Below, piece by piece: positions 24,158 to 34,992 of a stretch of 64,000 nt of DNA. The stretch is from Hevea brasiliensis. Lineage: Eukaryota; Streptophyta; Magnoliopsida; Malpighiales; Euphorbiaceae. Position 1 is the stretch's first letter. The number at the start of each line of letters is the position of its first letter. The stretch lies in NCBI RefSeq assembly GCF_030052815.1, contig NC_079510.1:4981131-5045130 (forward strand), read 5' to 3'. A program made the position numbers and the translations under genes. The notes under the pieces were generated by a model. It worked only from the letters and a program-made list of their open reading frames with translations, had not been told where the DNA came from and made no database searches.

Positions 24158-25260
24158 TTAGTGACAGGGTTGATTTACAGAAGATTGACTGGTAGTAGTT
24201 AAGGTTTTCTGCACAGAATTTGATTGTTTTGAATTGGCATTCTGGTCTGTAATAGGAGGTTTAGGAGCATAGGGATAACTTTGAGAATGTTGATTAAATT
24301 TATAGGTGAAAGGTGCTGAAGGTGAGAAAGTGTTAGATCTAAAATTAGCTTGGTAGGCTCTAGAGTAAGGAGTAGGTTTCTTGGTAGAATTTATGAGTTG
24401 TTCTTGCAATCTTGCAACCTCAATAGCTTGGGAAAGATTAACTAGTTTCATCATTTTAACCATGGGTCAATGTCATTCCTTAATCCACTAATAATGCTCG
24501 ATCAAAATAATAATAATAAGCTTCCCCTAGGTTAGGCATAAGTCATTCCAATCTGATTCTCCATCTTCAAATCTATCTTGATACTCTTCAAGAGTGCTTT
24601 CTTGCCTTAATCTCATAAATTCTTCGACTACATCTCCTAATCATTCATCCCCAAGCCTGCAACACAATTCCTTCTCAAAATCTTCTCCAAGAATGACCTC
24701 CATCACCCTTAATCCAATTATGATATGCATCAGCTCTTTCTATCAAGAATAAACTTGCTATTCCCTTCCTCAGGAACCCCATACATCTCAAAACACTTAG
24801 CATATTTCCTTAGCCAAGCCTTAGGTTCTTTGCCATTAAAAGTAATCAATTTAACTTCGGGCAAAATTTTGGACATACCTTCCACATCAGTTGCAGATCC
24901 AGAGCTATTGTTATCACCATTCTGAGTTACATTATTGTTCTCCTTTGATGTGGGAAGAATTCCCCTTCCCTCAATAGTGGCAGCAGAGGCACCGGCTTCC
25001 TTATTGTCACCCTGATGCATTCCTCTGCCTTTGTCAAGTAGATTTCCCCTAATTTTGTATCACAATTCTTCCAGAAGAACATTTCTGGTATCAATTATAC
25101 CTTGTTGAGCTCCTTGTTGCACACTTTGCTTAATTTCTTCTTTCAATTCCTCCTTATTCCTTCTGGTTTCCTCTTGCAAAGCCTTAATAACTTCCTCCAA
25201 ATTAGAGATCCTTGATTCCTGAGTAACTGCTCCAGATCTAGTCATCTTCACAGTGTTTCG
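24158..25260 (-). pseudogene. gypsy gag, fragmented
   Basis: Three open pieces on the minus strand. 25060-25251 starts MKMTRSGAVTQESRISNLEE and continues as a coiled coil (heptad-like E/K/L/Q pattern). 24730-25020 holds PEVKLITFNGKEPKAWLRKY, the retrotransposon Gag capsid signature. 24158-24463 is the low-complexity C-terminal part rich in Ser, Pro and Tyr. Stops and frameshifts separate them. Gag would form the particle shell; this copy is inactive. Confidence 0.85.
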
Positions 25261-25295
25261 AATCCAAAAAGAAAGCTAATGCCTCACACAACTTA

Positions 25296-25307
25296 GCTCT
25301 GATATCA
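25296..25307 (-). other. gypsy primer binding site (tRNA-iMet)
   Basis: On the minus strand TGATATCAGAGC lies three bases after the end of LTR c, one mismatch from the complement of initiator tRNA-Met. It fixes LTR c as the 5' LTR of a minus-strand element. Confidence 0.85.
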
Positions 25308-25310
25308 AAT

Positions 25311-25637
25311 TGTTATGGACCAGATCTGATACAATCTCTAGATAGAGATTGGAACTTAGAACAGAGAAGAAAGATGAGATGAGAAGAGAACAGATTGGAT
25401 GAGAAGAGAATAGAAGAGTACAAGAGAGAAATGTATTATGTTATTGATTCTTGGAATGCCTTACTACATAAGTTCTCTCCTTCATACAAGAGCAGTGTAA
25501 CTGCATCCTAACAGAATGGCATAATCGCCTACAACAGATTTTGTTGCTAGTAAAGTATCTTTCCCTCCAATTCCTTAACCACCCAAGACTAACACTACTT
25601 ATCATTATTCCTCTTTCTCCCCCTATAGTATGTAACA
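25311..25637 (-). mobile_element. gypsy LTR c (5' LTR)
   Basis: Bounded by TGTTATGG and AGTATGTAACA on the plus strand, adjacent to a good PBS on its inner side. Its outer flank GATCA matches neither the TCCTT before LTR a nor the CTCTA before LTR b, so no target duplication closes the element. It resembles LTR b only in general layout and the TATAGGRGGA start. Confidence 0.82.
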
Positions 25638-25735
25638 GATCACTAGTGAGATGGTCATCTTTATTAATACTTCGAAGATACACATGGAATGTTTTACACA
25701 ATTTGCTCTAGTAAGTTCGTTCTTATGACGAATCA
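25638..25735 (-). pseudogene. copia gag fragment
   Basis: The minus strand reads HVYLRSINKDDHLTSD, close to the VRVYLRSIDKDDHLTQD of the copia gag at 40131-40325. It stops abruptly at LTR c, so the gypsy LTR appears to have landed inside an older copia piece; the continuation is not found on the far side of the gypsy mosaic. Confidence 0.65.
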
Positions 25736-25745
25736 GAACTAAATT

Positions 25746-26041
25746 AAAATAATAAATATAAGTTTAGTTCTACATGATTTTGTTCTTACAATAACAATTT
25801 TTTTTTCAATGATATTTAGTATGATTTTTTGATTTGATTTAAAATCCTATGAACCATGCACAATCCCTATATTAAATGTTTAATAATTTATAATAATTTT
25901 ATTTATATATATGTATGTGTGTTAAATTTAATTATTTAAAATAAAATTAAATTAATATTGAGAAAATTAATACTCAAAAAAGAATATAATTTCATAAAAA
26001 TATCTGACATATTTTAATATTTAAATTATTATTTTTACTGC

Positions 26042-26100
<59 letters not shown>

Positions 26101-27319
26101 AACTCAATATTATTAAATAACGGTGTCTAATATATTTTAAATTATAAAAAATTGTGATAAAAAAATATAAATACTAAATTATAACTTAAGAATAAATTTT
26201 GTTCATCACAAAATTTTTATATCTATTTCGAAAAGAGTTAAAATCTTAACAAAAAAAAAAGTTAGAATTCTTTTCCATGCATTATATAAAAAATTATTTA
26301 TAATAGTATATTATAATATTCAATTTAACATTATAAATAATATAAAAATAAAACTATTTTTATATATTCACAAATCACTTCTTCATTTATATTTAAAAAA
26401 AGCATATAGGAATCTTATAATTCACAAAATTTGTCAAAAATATTTTAAAAAAATATAAAAATGTTATAATTTTACACTTATACCCTTTAAGGCATTTATT
26501 TTCTTAGTAAAAGAACTATGATTTAATAATTGCCATGGTAATTTGAATCAAAACCAATGCCAAAGACTCATCAATAAATTGCAATGAAAAATAAAAATAC
26601 AGAAATGCCCACATATTGAATTAACATGTTAATGAATGATAAATTTATTCATAACATATTTTATCAACTTTGGAATGACTACGAGTCGGGTGCAGGAATT
26701 AGTCCCTCTGTACTTATCCCATAGAAAATTGGGATAAAGCAAGCTTTCTAACTAGAATTTTTCTTTTTATTTTAATTTATAATTATATAATATAAATTTA
26801 TTTATTAAAAATATAAATTATAAATTAGGAATGTAAATTTTACGCATAAATACTTTAATACATAAAAAAAATAATTTAAATAAAAAATAATAATATACTA
26901 CTATTTGATAGGTTAAAAGAATTCAAGGCAAAGATATTTTTTTTTCATCGCTGTCTTGCACAATATCAAATTTGTAAAAAATTGATCAAGTCAAATTTAA
27001 AAACAATTGTCATTCTATTTTAACTCTACTAATGAGAATCAATGCCAAAAAGTATTGAATAATTAATGATTTTAAAAAATTAAAAATTTGATATATAAAT
27101 TATTAAAATGCAATTAAATATTAGCAATTAATATTAAGCATTAAAGTAAAAAAATACATAATCAATTTTAATTAATTTAATATTAAGATTTAATTGTTAT
27201 TCTGTAGTACAAAAGGATAATAAATTAGTGGTAGAAAAAGTAAGAAAAAAATAAAAAAAAATCTAAAATAATGCATTTTCGTAATATCAAAAAGTTGATA
27301 TTCAATTTTTCTTTTAATT
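25746..27319. other. AT-rich spacer with (TA)n run
   Basis: No gene is seen. A (TA)n microsatellite occupies about 26046-26097. The rest is AT-rich without recognisable repeat ends. Confidence 0.5.
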
Positions 27320-27595
27320 GTGAGATTCACATATATGGATTTATAATTTTGTTTATAAAATAATATTTTAATTGTAAGAATTTCAATTTTGATTATTGAA
27401 TAAATTTATAACTAAATTCTAAAATTAAGAAAAATTATTAAAATTAAATTATTTAAATATAATTAAAAAAATTCATATAGATTTATTTATTTATTTTTAT
27501 TAAATAGAATAATAAGTTTTAAAAAATAGAATAAGTTTTAAAATCTTAATTTTTCTCTAAATTTTGTTTGTTAAAAAAACTAACTATTGGAGAGG
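27320..27595. repeat. dispersed AT-rich repeat, second copy of 10486-10850
   Basis: Shared landmarks in the same order are a GATTATTGAATAAATT stretch, an AAATTAAGA.AAATTA stretch and a CTAACTATTGGAGA end. The two copies diverge substantially. The family is not recognised. Confidence 0.5.
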
Positions 27596-27604
27596 GGCGT
27601 CCAT

Positions 27605-28903
27605 TAGGCCTGAGCAGTATTTAGTTTAAATTGATAAATTGAATCGAACGTCGCCATTTCACTTTAATTGATTGCTTTTTTAGTCCTAACGATTTAGTTC
27701 GATTAATAATTTTTAATAAATTCAGTTTTCAATTCGATTTTCTTGCCCATTATAACCGAACAACAGACTAGGTAAACTAATGATTGCATTTTAAGGTTCT
27801 TGGGCCTTTTGTATCGTTTAATCCTACAGGTTTAGCCATTCAGGCCTTCCTATCTCTTTCTTAGTTTCTGCTGATTGTTATCTCCATTCTATTCTGTTCT
27901 CCTTGGTGCTACTATCACTTCACTCCCATTGCATTTCTTTCTTCTCCTCTCCTTTTCTCCCAATCGCTAGTCCCACTCGCCTCGCCTCTCTTCTTCCTTT
28001 CTTTCTAGTGCGTTTGTTATCCCTTGGAAGGCCATTCGAAGGTTACACCTCCTGAGTGCTGGTGAGTGAGCTCCCATTCCCATTTTTCTATACTCTATTG
28101 TTGATTTTCTTCATCTATTTTTGTACAAATGGGTTATTGTTTGAATAGATTGTGCCTTCATCCAATGTAGATTTTAAAATGACCTCTCCAATTAAGATAG
28201 TTTTTGTTTGAGGTTTGAGAGACTTCACTGGTTTGATGGTTTTTACTTCTTAGTTTGATGTGGTCCTGTTCATACTTTATTTCATTTGTAGAATATTCCT
28301 AAATGAGGCTGGGCATAAATGTTTAGATGGTTTCCTTTATTTTATTTTTATCAATTAGACTAGCCATTTTTGTGATGTTGTCATGTTGGATTAGTAATTT
28401 TTGTGATACTATGATGGTGGACTAGTCATTTTTTGATTCTGTGATGCTGGCTTATCCTTATGAATTTTTATTTATGGATTTTAATTCATTATAGTTATAG
28501 ACTTCTATGTAATATTGTGTTGTGTGGAGTTTTATGTAGTAAACTGGTAATGTGTAGTGTTTTAATCTTATGGACTTTTATGTAGTTTAAAGTTATAATA
28601 TTATGGAATGTGCACTCTCATTTAGTATTGATTTATAATTTTATAGATTTTGGATGAATTTATAATTTTATGGATTTTGATGTATTATTTATATTTATTT
28701 CTTAGGAGTAAACTGATTTTTATGTAATTTTGTAAAGATTTTAGTTTATGGCAACCGAACTGAACCGAACCGTCTATTTTCTGTTTGGTTTGGTTATTCT
28801 TTGAAGGTCGGTTTGGTTTGGTCTATTTTTTTCATTGATTCGGTTATTCAGTTTTTCTAGTTTGTTTCGATTTGGAACCGAACCGACCGAGTGCTCCCCC
28901 CTA
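27605..28903. mobile_element. hAT-like non-autonomous element with a captured gene 5' end (tentative)
   Basis: The ends are TAGGCCTGAGCA (27605) and, inverted, TAGGGGGGAGCA (28903), matching at 9 of 12 positions. Next to each end are ACCGAAC/TCGGTT-rich stretches like those in the hAT copies at 16380 and 29650. No 8-bp duplication is visible (GCGTCCAT versus GAAAACAA). The middle is unlike the flanks: at about 27890-28060 it is pyrimidine-rich (CTCCTCTCCTTTTCTCCC) and ends at a good donor GTGAGTGAG, followed by T-rich intron-like DNA. That looks like the 5' UTR exon and first intron of a plant gene. Confidence 0.5.
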
Positions 28904-29040
28904 GAAAACAAGTTTGATATTGGCTTAATAGGTAGTCAGTTATAGCTAGCATAAAATGTCTCCAAGCATATCAACGGTTAAGAAAAGAAAAGTAAATTTA
29001 CTTTGTTTGAGTGCAAATAGAAGGCACCTGCGCTTGCTTG

Positions 29041-29367
29041 AGAATCTTCTCTTCCATAATCAGACCCATTTTCTTGAGTAATTATATAGTAATTCAGTGA
29101 TTTCATGTAGGATGCGTCGATAGAATGGCAAACTACTGACAAGTTAACATGTAGATAAATTTAGTTATAAAAAAAAAAAAAAAACTGTTTGGTAGTTACT
29201 TATTTTGGGGTCCACTTTTTTTATTTGTAGATTTATTCATGTGTCTAAATTTTATTTGCTTGTCATTCCATATAGGATTGACTATATGGAATCACCATTT
29301 TATTATATAATTTTTCTATTTTCTTAGCATTTTCTCCTTTTCAAGCGACTATTACAGTTCGTCCCTC

Positions 29368-29410
<43 letters not shown>

Positions 29411-29580
29411 TTTAATTCTTGTTATACTAAACCTCCTCAGCCTTCTTAAAAGAACGAACCTCCCTTTCACCGTTTTTTTAGCACCAAAATAGAGAATCTC
29501 CTTTTCCATAATCAGACCAATTTTCCTAGCATTTTCCCTTTTTCTAGTGAGTGTCACAACTCATTCCTCAATTTTAGCAT
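29041..29580. repeat. short duplication, one copy interrupted by a MITE
   Basis: 29040-29075 plus 29326-29370 together match 29490-29575: both read GAGAATCT..TTCCATAATCAGACC, then AGCATTTTC and CC..CTCAAT. The second copy is the empty-site version of the first. An (AAT)n run at 29369-29411 lies between them. Confidence 0.75.
29067..29325. mobile_element. 241-bp MITE, probably Mutator type, with TSD and empty site
   Basis: The body is 29076-29316. It is flanked by CATTTTCTT and TATTTTCTT (8 of 9 identical). Imperfect terminal inverted repeats begin GAGTAATTATATAGTAA and GAAAAATTATATAATAA and continue with GTGATTTCATGTAG / GTGATTCCATATAG. A copy of the target without the insertion exists at 29490-29575. 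Nothing is encoded. Confidence 0.75.
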
Positions 29581-29641
29581 CGGGTGATTCCTAGGAGCAA
29601 CTGCTAAAACAGAACCCAAGACTCATAGGCACATCACCATT

Positions 29642-29900
29642 ACAGCTTATAGGGGTGGCCACGGTCCGGTTTCGAACTGGAACCGAACCAGAACCGGTTC
29701 GGTCAAAATCGGATCGAAAGCGGTCAAAATCGGAACCGGCTTTGAATCGGACCGAAACCGTCCTTCTACGGTTTGGTTTAGGTTCATATTTGTTAGAAAC
29801 TGTGAATCGGCGGTTCCGAACCGAATTGAACCGACTGTTCCGAACTGGACTAAACCGGCGATTTAAATACAAAAAAATTCAATAAATACCTCACTCTACT

Positions 29901-29935
<35 letters not shown>

Positions 29936-31027
29936 TTAATTCTCAACACAATTATTCTCTATGCTCTCTTTAATTCTTAATACTCTTTCAATTTCTCTCA
30001 AATTTTCTAAATAATTATTTTCTAACACTCCTTTTAATTCTCAGTACTTTCACAATTTCCCTTCTTTATTATTTTATATGCTCACTGAAATTTTTAATAC
30101 TATCTCAATTACTCTATTATTATTTTATATCTTGAATGAAATTTTCAATACCCTCTATTTTAATTTTTTTTCTTTTATACTTTTTTAATTATCAATTATC
30201 ATATAATTTTTTAAAAAATGGAAAGTAATACTCAACTCAACTAAGCTTTTATCCCAAAAATTTATTGGGGTCGGCTATATAGATTCTCTTTCTCCACTCT
30301 AAACGATTTTGGGTTAAATCCTCGGAAACGTGTAATGCTTTTAGGTCATATTGTACTACTCTCCTCCAAGTCAGTTTAGGTCTACCTCTTCTTTTCTTTC
30401 TATCCTCTAACCCAATATGCTCTACTTGTCAAACTGGAGCTTTTGTATGACCACGCTTCACATGACCAAACCACCTTAATCTCCCTTCTCTCAACTTATA
30501 ACTGAAAATTTTGATTCTCCTAAATCCTAAAGGAATACATAGGCAAAATTAAGTTCATGCACCTTTTTCTAATTTTTTTTTTATAAAAAGTTAATTTCAT
30601 CTCTAGTTTTTTAATAAGCTCAAGTCTTTACTTATTAAATTTTTCTTAAAAATAAGTCATATTCATTCTTTTTTTTCTTATTTTATTTTGATTGAAAGAT
30701 TTATAAGAAAAATTAAAATATTTTTACAAATATAACTTAAATTCTAAATCAATAAAATTTTCCTCTAATTTTTTTCCTTTAAGACGCTCTTAAACTGCCT
30801 CTAAACCGCTTTCAAACCGTCCTTCAAACTGTCTCGAATCGTTATTTTTCGAATCGTCCTTTAAACCGTTTTAAACCGGGACTCGAACCAGAACCGGCGG
30901 TTCAGGAACCGTCTTTCAAACTGTTCCATAAAGGTTTGGTTCAGGTTTATGATTTCATTGAATCTGAACTAGCGGTTCAGGAACCGTAATCGGCGGTTCC
31001 TGAACCGTGGGCACCCCTAACAGCTTA
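29642..31027. mobile_element. non-autonomous hAT element, 1,370 bp, with 8-bp TSD
   Basis: The body is 29650-31019, between perfect ACAGCTTA duplications (29642-29649 and 31020-31027). Its ends are TAGGGGTGGCCACGGT and, inverted, TAGGGGTGCCCACGGT. Subterminal regions are dense in AACCGGTTCGG-type units. No transposase is seen. A LINE tail lies inside at 30230-30500. Confidence 0.94.
30230..30500 (-). pseudogene. 5'-truncated LINE: ORF2 C-terminal end
   Basis: On the minus strand 30500-30249 reads LREGRLRWFGHVKRGHTKAP, one in-frame TGA, then RKKRRGRPKLTWRRVVQYDL and EWRKRIYIADPNKFLG with the normal stop. This is the extreme C-terminal end of the ORF2 protein of plant L1-type LINEs. A short (TTGAG)n-like tail (30230-30243) follows, as at LINE 3' ends. 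Typical 5' truncation during target-primed reverse transcription explains the short length. Confidence 0.85.
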
Positions 31028-32259
31028 GACCTACCCTAGCGCCTACCCATCTTTAACCTCAATCGCTCTCTTTCTCTTGCAAGTCATAGCCCCTGCCCTT
31101 GCCCCTGCATCATCATTCTTTTCTTTGATTTCTACCTATTTCATCTACTGAACTCAACCTATGCATTATCTTTCTTTTCTTTGATTTCTACCCATTTCAT
31201 TTACTATATTCCCACCCATTCCTTTCTCCTTGCTCACGCAGCAATCTTCGCTTAGTCGAAATAGCAGACCCGACTTGCCTGCTAGTTCTTCTTGGTTTTG
31301 ACTTCACCACAGCAGTTATTTCGTCAATTTCAAGTCACATGGCGTTCTCCCCATTTGCTTTTTTTGGCTAGACTCATTAATGCTAGTAGGTAACCTCAGC
31401 TAGTGTTGATTTTCATCATTCTAGTGCCTCGTTGAAAGTCCATGCCCTTTTGCAATCCATTCTGTATCCATATGTTGTGCCAGGATAGGTGAAGGTATAA
31501 TTTCTTGTTTAAATACCATTGCAAATAAATGCTTGTGGGTTGTTGTATTGCCTTAAAAATGAATTTTTGAATATCCATTTGTTGAATTTTAATTGCTGGC
31601 TGAGAGATGGTACCTTGTTTTTTATTGTTATGTCCTGCTGTTGAATGCTAGAAATAATTTTTGCAAATCTTTAGTTTGATTTGTCTTGAACACTAATAGT
31701 TATTGATGTTTTTGGACAAACCCTATATCATTCCATACATAGAAGTGGTTAATAGTTTGATGGAGCAAAATATATAATTAGATGGTTTGATAGTTTGTGC
31801 TTATGATTTGTGGCCCTATATATTAAAGATACTTGTTTAGTTATTATATGCTTATTTTCAAATCGGATGTTTAGTTTATAAATGGGAAGGATCCATTTGC
31901 ACTTTAAGGCTTCTGACTGTTATTTTTTTTTTCTTTCTTAACCTAAAAGTTGTTGAATTTGGGGAAATGATTGTTTTGTATATGCATAAAACATGCATCC
32001 ACCCATGTCTAATATAATGTTTTTACTATATATTTTTAAGATCTACCTTTCATAATTGCTGGGATGTTTTGATATTTTGAAATGAATATGGGTAGTGAGT
32101 TCTTGTTTCATTGAGTTGGGGCTTCTTCAATGTGTTAGATCACTTTTTCTAGATTAATATCTAACTAGTGAGTTGTTTATTTTATTGAAAAATAACAGCT
32201 GGAAATTAAAATTAATTTAAATTGAATTGCTATAACAAGTTTTCTTTAATTTTCCTCAG
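31028..32259 (+). other. upstream region of the KEN-domain gene
   Basis: 31107-31215 holds a tandem duplication of about 55 bp (TTCTTTTCTTTGATTTCTAC twice). The pyrimidine-rich, less AT-rich stretch 31020-31370 resembles a 5' UTR. The rest is T-rich and intron-like, ending in TTTTCCTCAG, a strong acceptor just before 32260. No kinase N-lobe exon is recognised here. Confidence 0.4.
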
Positions 32260-33267
32260 GTGATGACTACTCAAAGGAAGAATGTATGTGTAAATGAGTC
32301 ATACGATTATAATCTTGAAGAATGGTTGATTAAACACAACACTAATGCTAGGTGGTCAAGCAAGCACCACACATGGAATTTGGATCCTGCTAAAAGTAAC
32401 AACAAGGTGGCATCTATTAATTGGAACTCAGAATGGCCCACATTAGATACGGTGCAATTAGTGCAGGGCGTGATAATAGCTGTCATAGAATTTCATGATA
32501 AGAATGGGATTCATGGTTATCTTCATAATCATAAGAACTTTTTGTTGAAATTTGGAATGAAGTGCTATCTAGGTGCATATGTGAGGGACATCGTTAAAGT
32601 TTTTATCGTGCATGATGATAAGTCAGAGAAGAAAAATAGTGATTTGAAAGAGAAATCCAAAGATGCTGATATGACCGAGTTGGCTAGCATAATTTGTCAT
32701 ACCATACTTGGTAAAGAGATTAAAGAGTTACCTTCTGATTGGATTAACCTAATTGACAGCATTAATATGTTACACATGACTGATAGACATAAAAATGTTA
32801 TTCCAATGGAATTCGTGAAGAATCATCCAGCATTGTGGCCATGGCAAAGGAGATTTATGTTTTACGAGGAATGTTGGGTTCGAGCTAAACATGCAACGAC
32901 TGATGTGCACACATTTAATAGAAAAAGCGATTTCATCCACAATTGGGTTGGAAATGTTGTATTCGGTATCAAATTTGTTGATTGGTCTTCTAATATTCCT
33001 ATCGATACACCGATGCGACGACTTTTTAATGATATGTGTGGGCGGTCTAGATTGAGAACAAATAATGGCTATGATCTCCTTCACTTTCTCAGGTCTTTTC
33101 ATCATTACTACTGTGATCAAGATAAGTCACGAAATCCTATTATACATCAAACTGATAGCAAGGATTATACGAAGGAAGAATTTATCGAAATTGTAACAAC
33201 ACAGTGTTTTCCATTGTTTTTGGTGACCATATACAAAACATTATGCATAGATAATTTATTTTTGTAG
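32260..33267 (+). CDS. IRE1/RNase L-like pseudokinase with KEN domain
   Basis: One long exon follows acceptor TTTTCCTCAG (AG at 32258-32259). The first ATG is 32263, giving 334 residues. The protein starts at the kinase hinge (SYDYNLEEWLIKH, 13-25). Its catalytic loop reads IHGYLHNHKNFLLK (83-96) where HRDLKPQNVLI is expected: the catalytic HRD is lost. DADMTELASIICHTILGKE (134-152) matches the C-lobe DMFSLG-type helix, and NHPALWPWQRRFMF (187-200) is the classic C-lobe to KEN junction of IRE1. The KEN domain (about 188-328) includes YDLLHFLRSFHHYYCD (270-285) and ends CFPLFLVTIYKTL. In active IRE1 the corresponding stretch has R-N-x-x-x-H; here R277 is kept, Asn is Ser and the catalytic His aligns with Tyr. 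IRE1 senses ER stress and cuts RNA; this protein has no sensor or transmembrane segment and may be a regulator or a decaying paralogue. The N-lobe is missing or on an unseen upstream exon. Confidence 0.75.
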   Translation: MMTTQRKNVCVNESYDYNLEEWLIKHNTNARWSSKHHTWNLDPAKSNNKVASINWNSEWPTLDTVQLVQGVIIAVIEFHDKNGIHGYLHNHKNFLLKFGMKCYLGAYVRDIVKVFIVHDDKSEKKNSDLKEKSKDADMTELASIICHTILGKEIKELPSDWINLIDSINMLHMTDRHKNVIPMEFVKNHPALWPWQRRFMFYEECWVRAKHATTDVHTFNRKSDFIHNWVGNVVFGIKFVDWSSNIPIDTPMRRLFNDMCGRSRLRTNNGYDLLHFLRSFHHYYCDQDKSRNPIIHQTDSKDYTKEEFIEIVTTQCFPLFLVTIYKTLCIDNLFL

Positions 33268-33839
33268 GTATGTGCTTCTAGAATTTTATAAGCTATTATT
33301 TCTTTAAGTAATTAGAATTTATTATATTAATGTATCTTTTTGTGCAATTTCCTTTTATTTGGTGTAGGAAGTGTAGGGGGAAACAATCTTTTTTCTGTTG
33401 TAGGAAGTGTGAAGTGTGAGAATAGGAAGAAGGCCCTCAGCTAAAACAAATTCATGTATATCAGATGGAGTCTACATTCAAGGATCTAGAACTTCAAATT
33501 TAGTTAGTTAATTTTTAGTAACTAGTTTTCAATTTTTAGCTAGTTTTGGTTGGTTAGGCTGTTAAAAAAGTCAACATTGGTTGGCTTTCAACTAGCTAGT
33601 TATTATTTTTCCACTTATTTTCTTCATTCCACCCTCAATTGTATACAAGAGAGAACAATTATTGTGATTGAATTGAATGAAAACTTGCAGTTATCCACCA
33701 AGTGGAGACATTTCTATCATTGTTTTTTTCTTCTCAGAAAGCTAATATTGTTGCAATGATTTATGGGTAGATATGTGGAATTCTTATCTCTACTTTTAGA
33801 TTTGGTTATCAAGATTCAATTATGTAATTCTGGCTTAAA
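33268..33839. other. 3' flank of the KEN gene with an LTR-like piece
   Basis: 33480-33750 looks like part of an LTR: repeated TAGTTAGTTAATTTTTAGT-type stretches, then a sequence CTCAATTGTATACAAGAGAG and GAATTGAATGAAAACTTGCAG typical of LTR promoter and leader. It precedes a gypsy pol fragment on the same strand. Clear LTR ends are not found. Confidence 0.4.
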
Positions 33840-34405
33840 TTGGTTACTACTGCAGATAAAGCAGTTGATTGGCTTAAACGATTTAATCCCACATTATTTG
33901 ATTTATAATATTCTAAAATCAGTTTCAAGAAGGATGTGAAGGAGATAATATTGCAGGGAGTTAGTGATATGGGGTCTCAATCCAAGCTACTAAATTGTTT
34001 GAGTTATCATCAGCTATTACAGAAGCAAGGGAAGAATTTTCAAACTCCTTTATTATGTGTGCAAGTGTCATAGTCACCTTTAACTACATTTTCAATTATT
34101 GTAGTAGGTAATGTTGTTTCAAGTACTCCTGATACTAATTCAGTTGAATTGTAGAATCTATTAAATAAGTATTAGTGTATTTTTGAAGATCCAAAGACCT
34201 TGCCACCATTCAGAAGTCACAATCATTCTTTTCCCTTCGTACAAACAACAGAACTTGTGAATATTAGGCCCTATAGGTATTCTCATTTTCAGAAACAGAA
34301 ATAGAGAAATTGGTGGATGAAATGTTACAAAATGAGGTCATATAACCCAACACCAATCCTTATTTTTCTCCAGTACATCTTGTCAAGAAAAAGGATGGTT
34401 CTTGG
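33840..34405 (+). pseudogene. gypsy protease-RT linker fragment
   Basis: The plus strand here is homologous to the minus strand of 23140-23700. It carries the linker region with LPPFRSHNHSFPFV and an NIRPYRYSHF-like start of RT, with stops in between. It breaks off at KKDGSW before TTATTATTATTATATT. It belongs to the same family as the gypsy mosaic but to a separate, truncated copy in the opposite orientation. Confidence 0.8.
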
Positions 34406-34462
34406 ATGTTTATTATTATTATATTTTATTTTTTACCAGCTTTGGATTTTTGTCTAGCTTAG

Positions 34463-34654
34463 CCGTATCTATGTGAGTGTGACATTTTGTTTTTGTGGCC
34501 TCTTCAATCAATATATCTTAGTTCTGTATGGTTACTCCAGTTAGGTGCTCTAGCAGAATCACAAACCATGTCACTTCTCCATGATACAAATGGATTAGAA
34601 GTTGGAATAAGTGATGCTATGTACTCCTTATTGTGCAGGGCAGTGCTTGTTTAA
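34463..34654 (+). other. unidentified 63-codon open stretch
   Basis: A stop-free frame runs from just after a TAG to a TAA. It includes LGALAESQTMSLLHDTNGLE and SDAMYSLLCR, and looks like real protein rather than random translation of AT-rich DNA. An internal TTACTCCAG|TTAGG could be a splice acceptor. I do not recognise the family; it may be one more host gene fragment like those at 35862, 42261 and 44490. Confidence 0.3.
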
Positions 34655-34992
34655 TTGTCGTTGAATCACTATATAGGTTGCTGACTTAGTTTAAGATCAT
34701 TAGTTGTGTGAGCATCTTTTCAATTAGAGTGACTCTACTAAGTTTTAGTAGCTTTCTGTTATTAATGTAGCTTTGACTACTATTCACTTCAAACTCAATT
34801 AAAGGCATTTGACTATTGTTACTTACTCTGTACTAGCATTCTTTTGCATGGAATTGTTTTATAGTGTGAATTCTAGTATCAATTCAGAGTTTGTAGCTTT
34901 TTGTTCCTTATTCATGCTAAAAAGATAGAATATGCCAACACTACTACGTAGTGGACTTTAGGTAACAGACTGTTAGCAACAAAACAATAGTA

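Noticed and set aside
29655..29885. 76-codon Arg/Pro/Glu-rich frame and its 93-codon antisense partner
   Set aside because: Both are translations of the ACCGG/CCGGTT arrays of the hAT element at 29650-31019.
32770..33120. 116-codon minus-strand frame
   Set aside because: Antisense of the KEN-domain exon.
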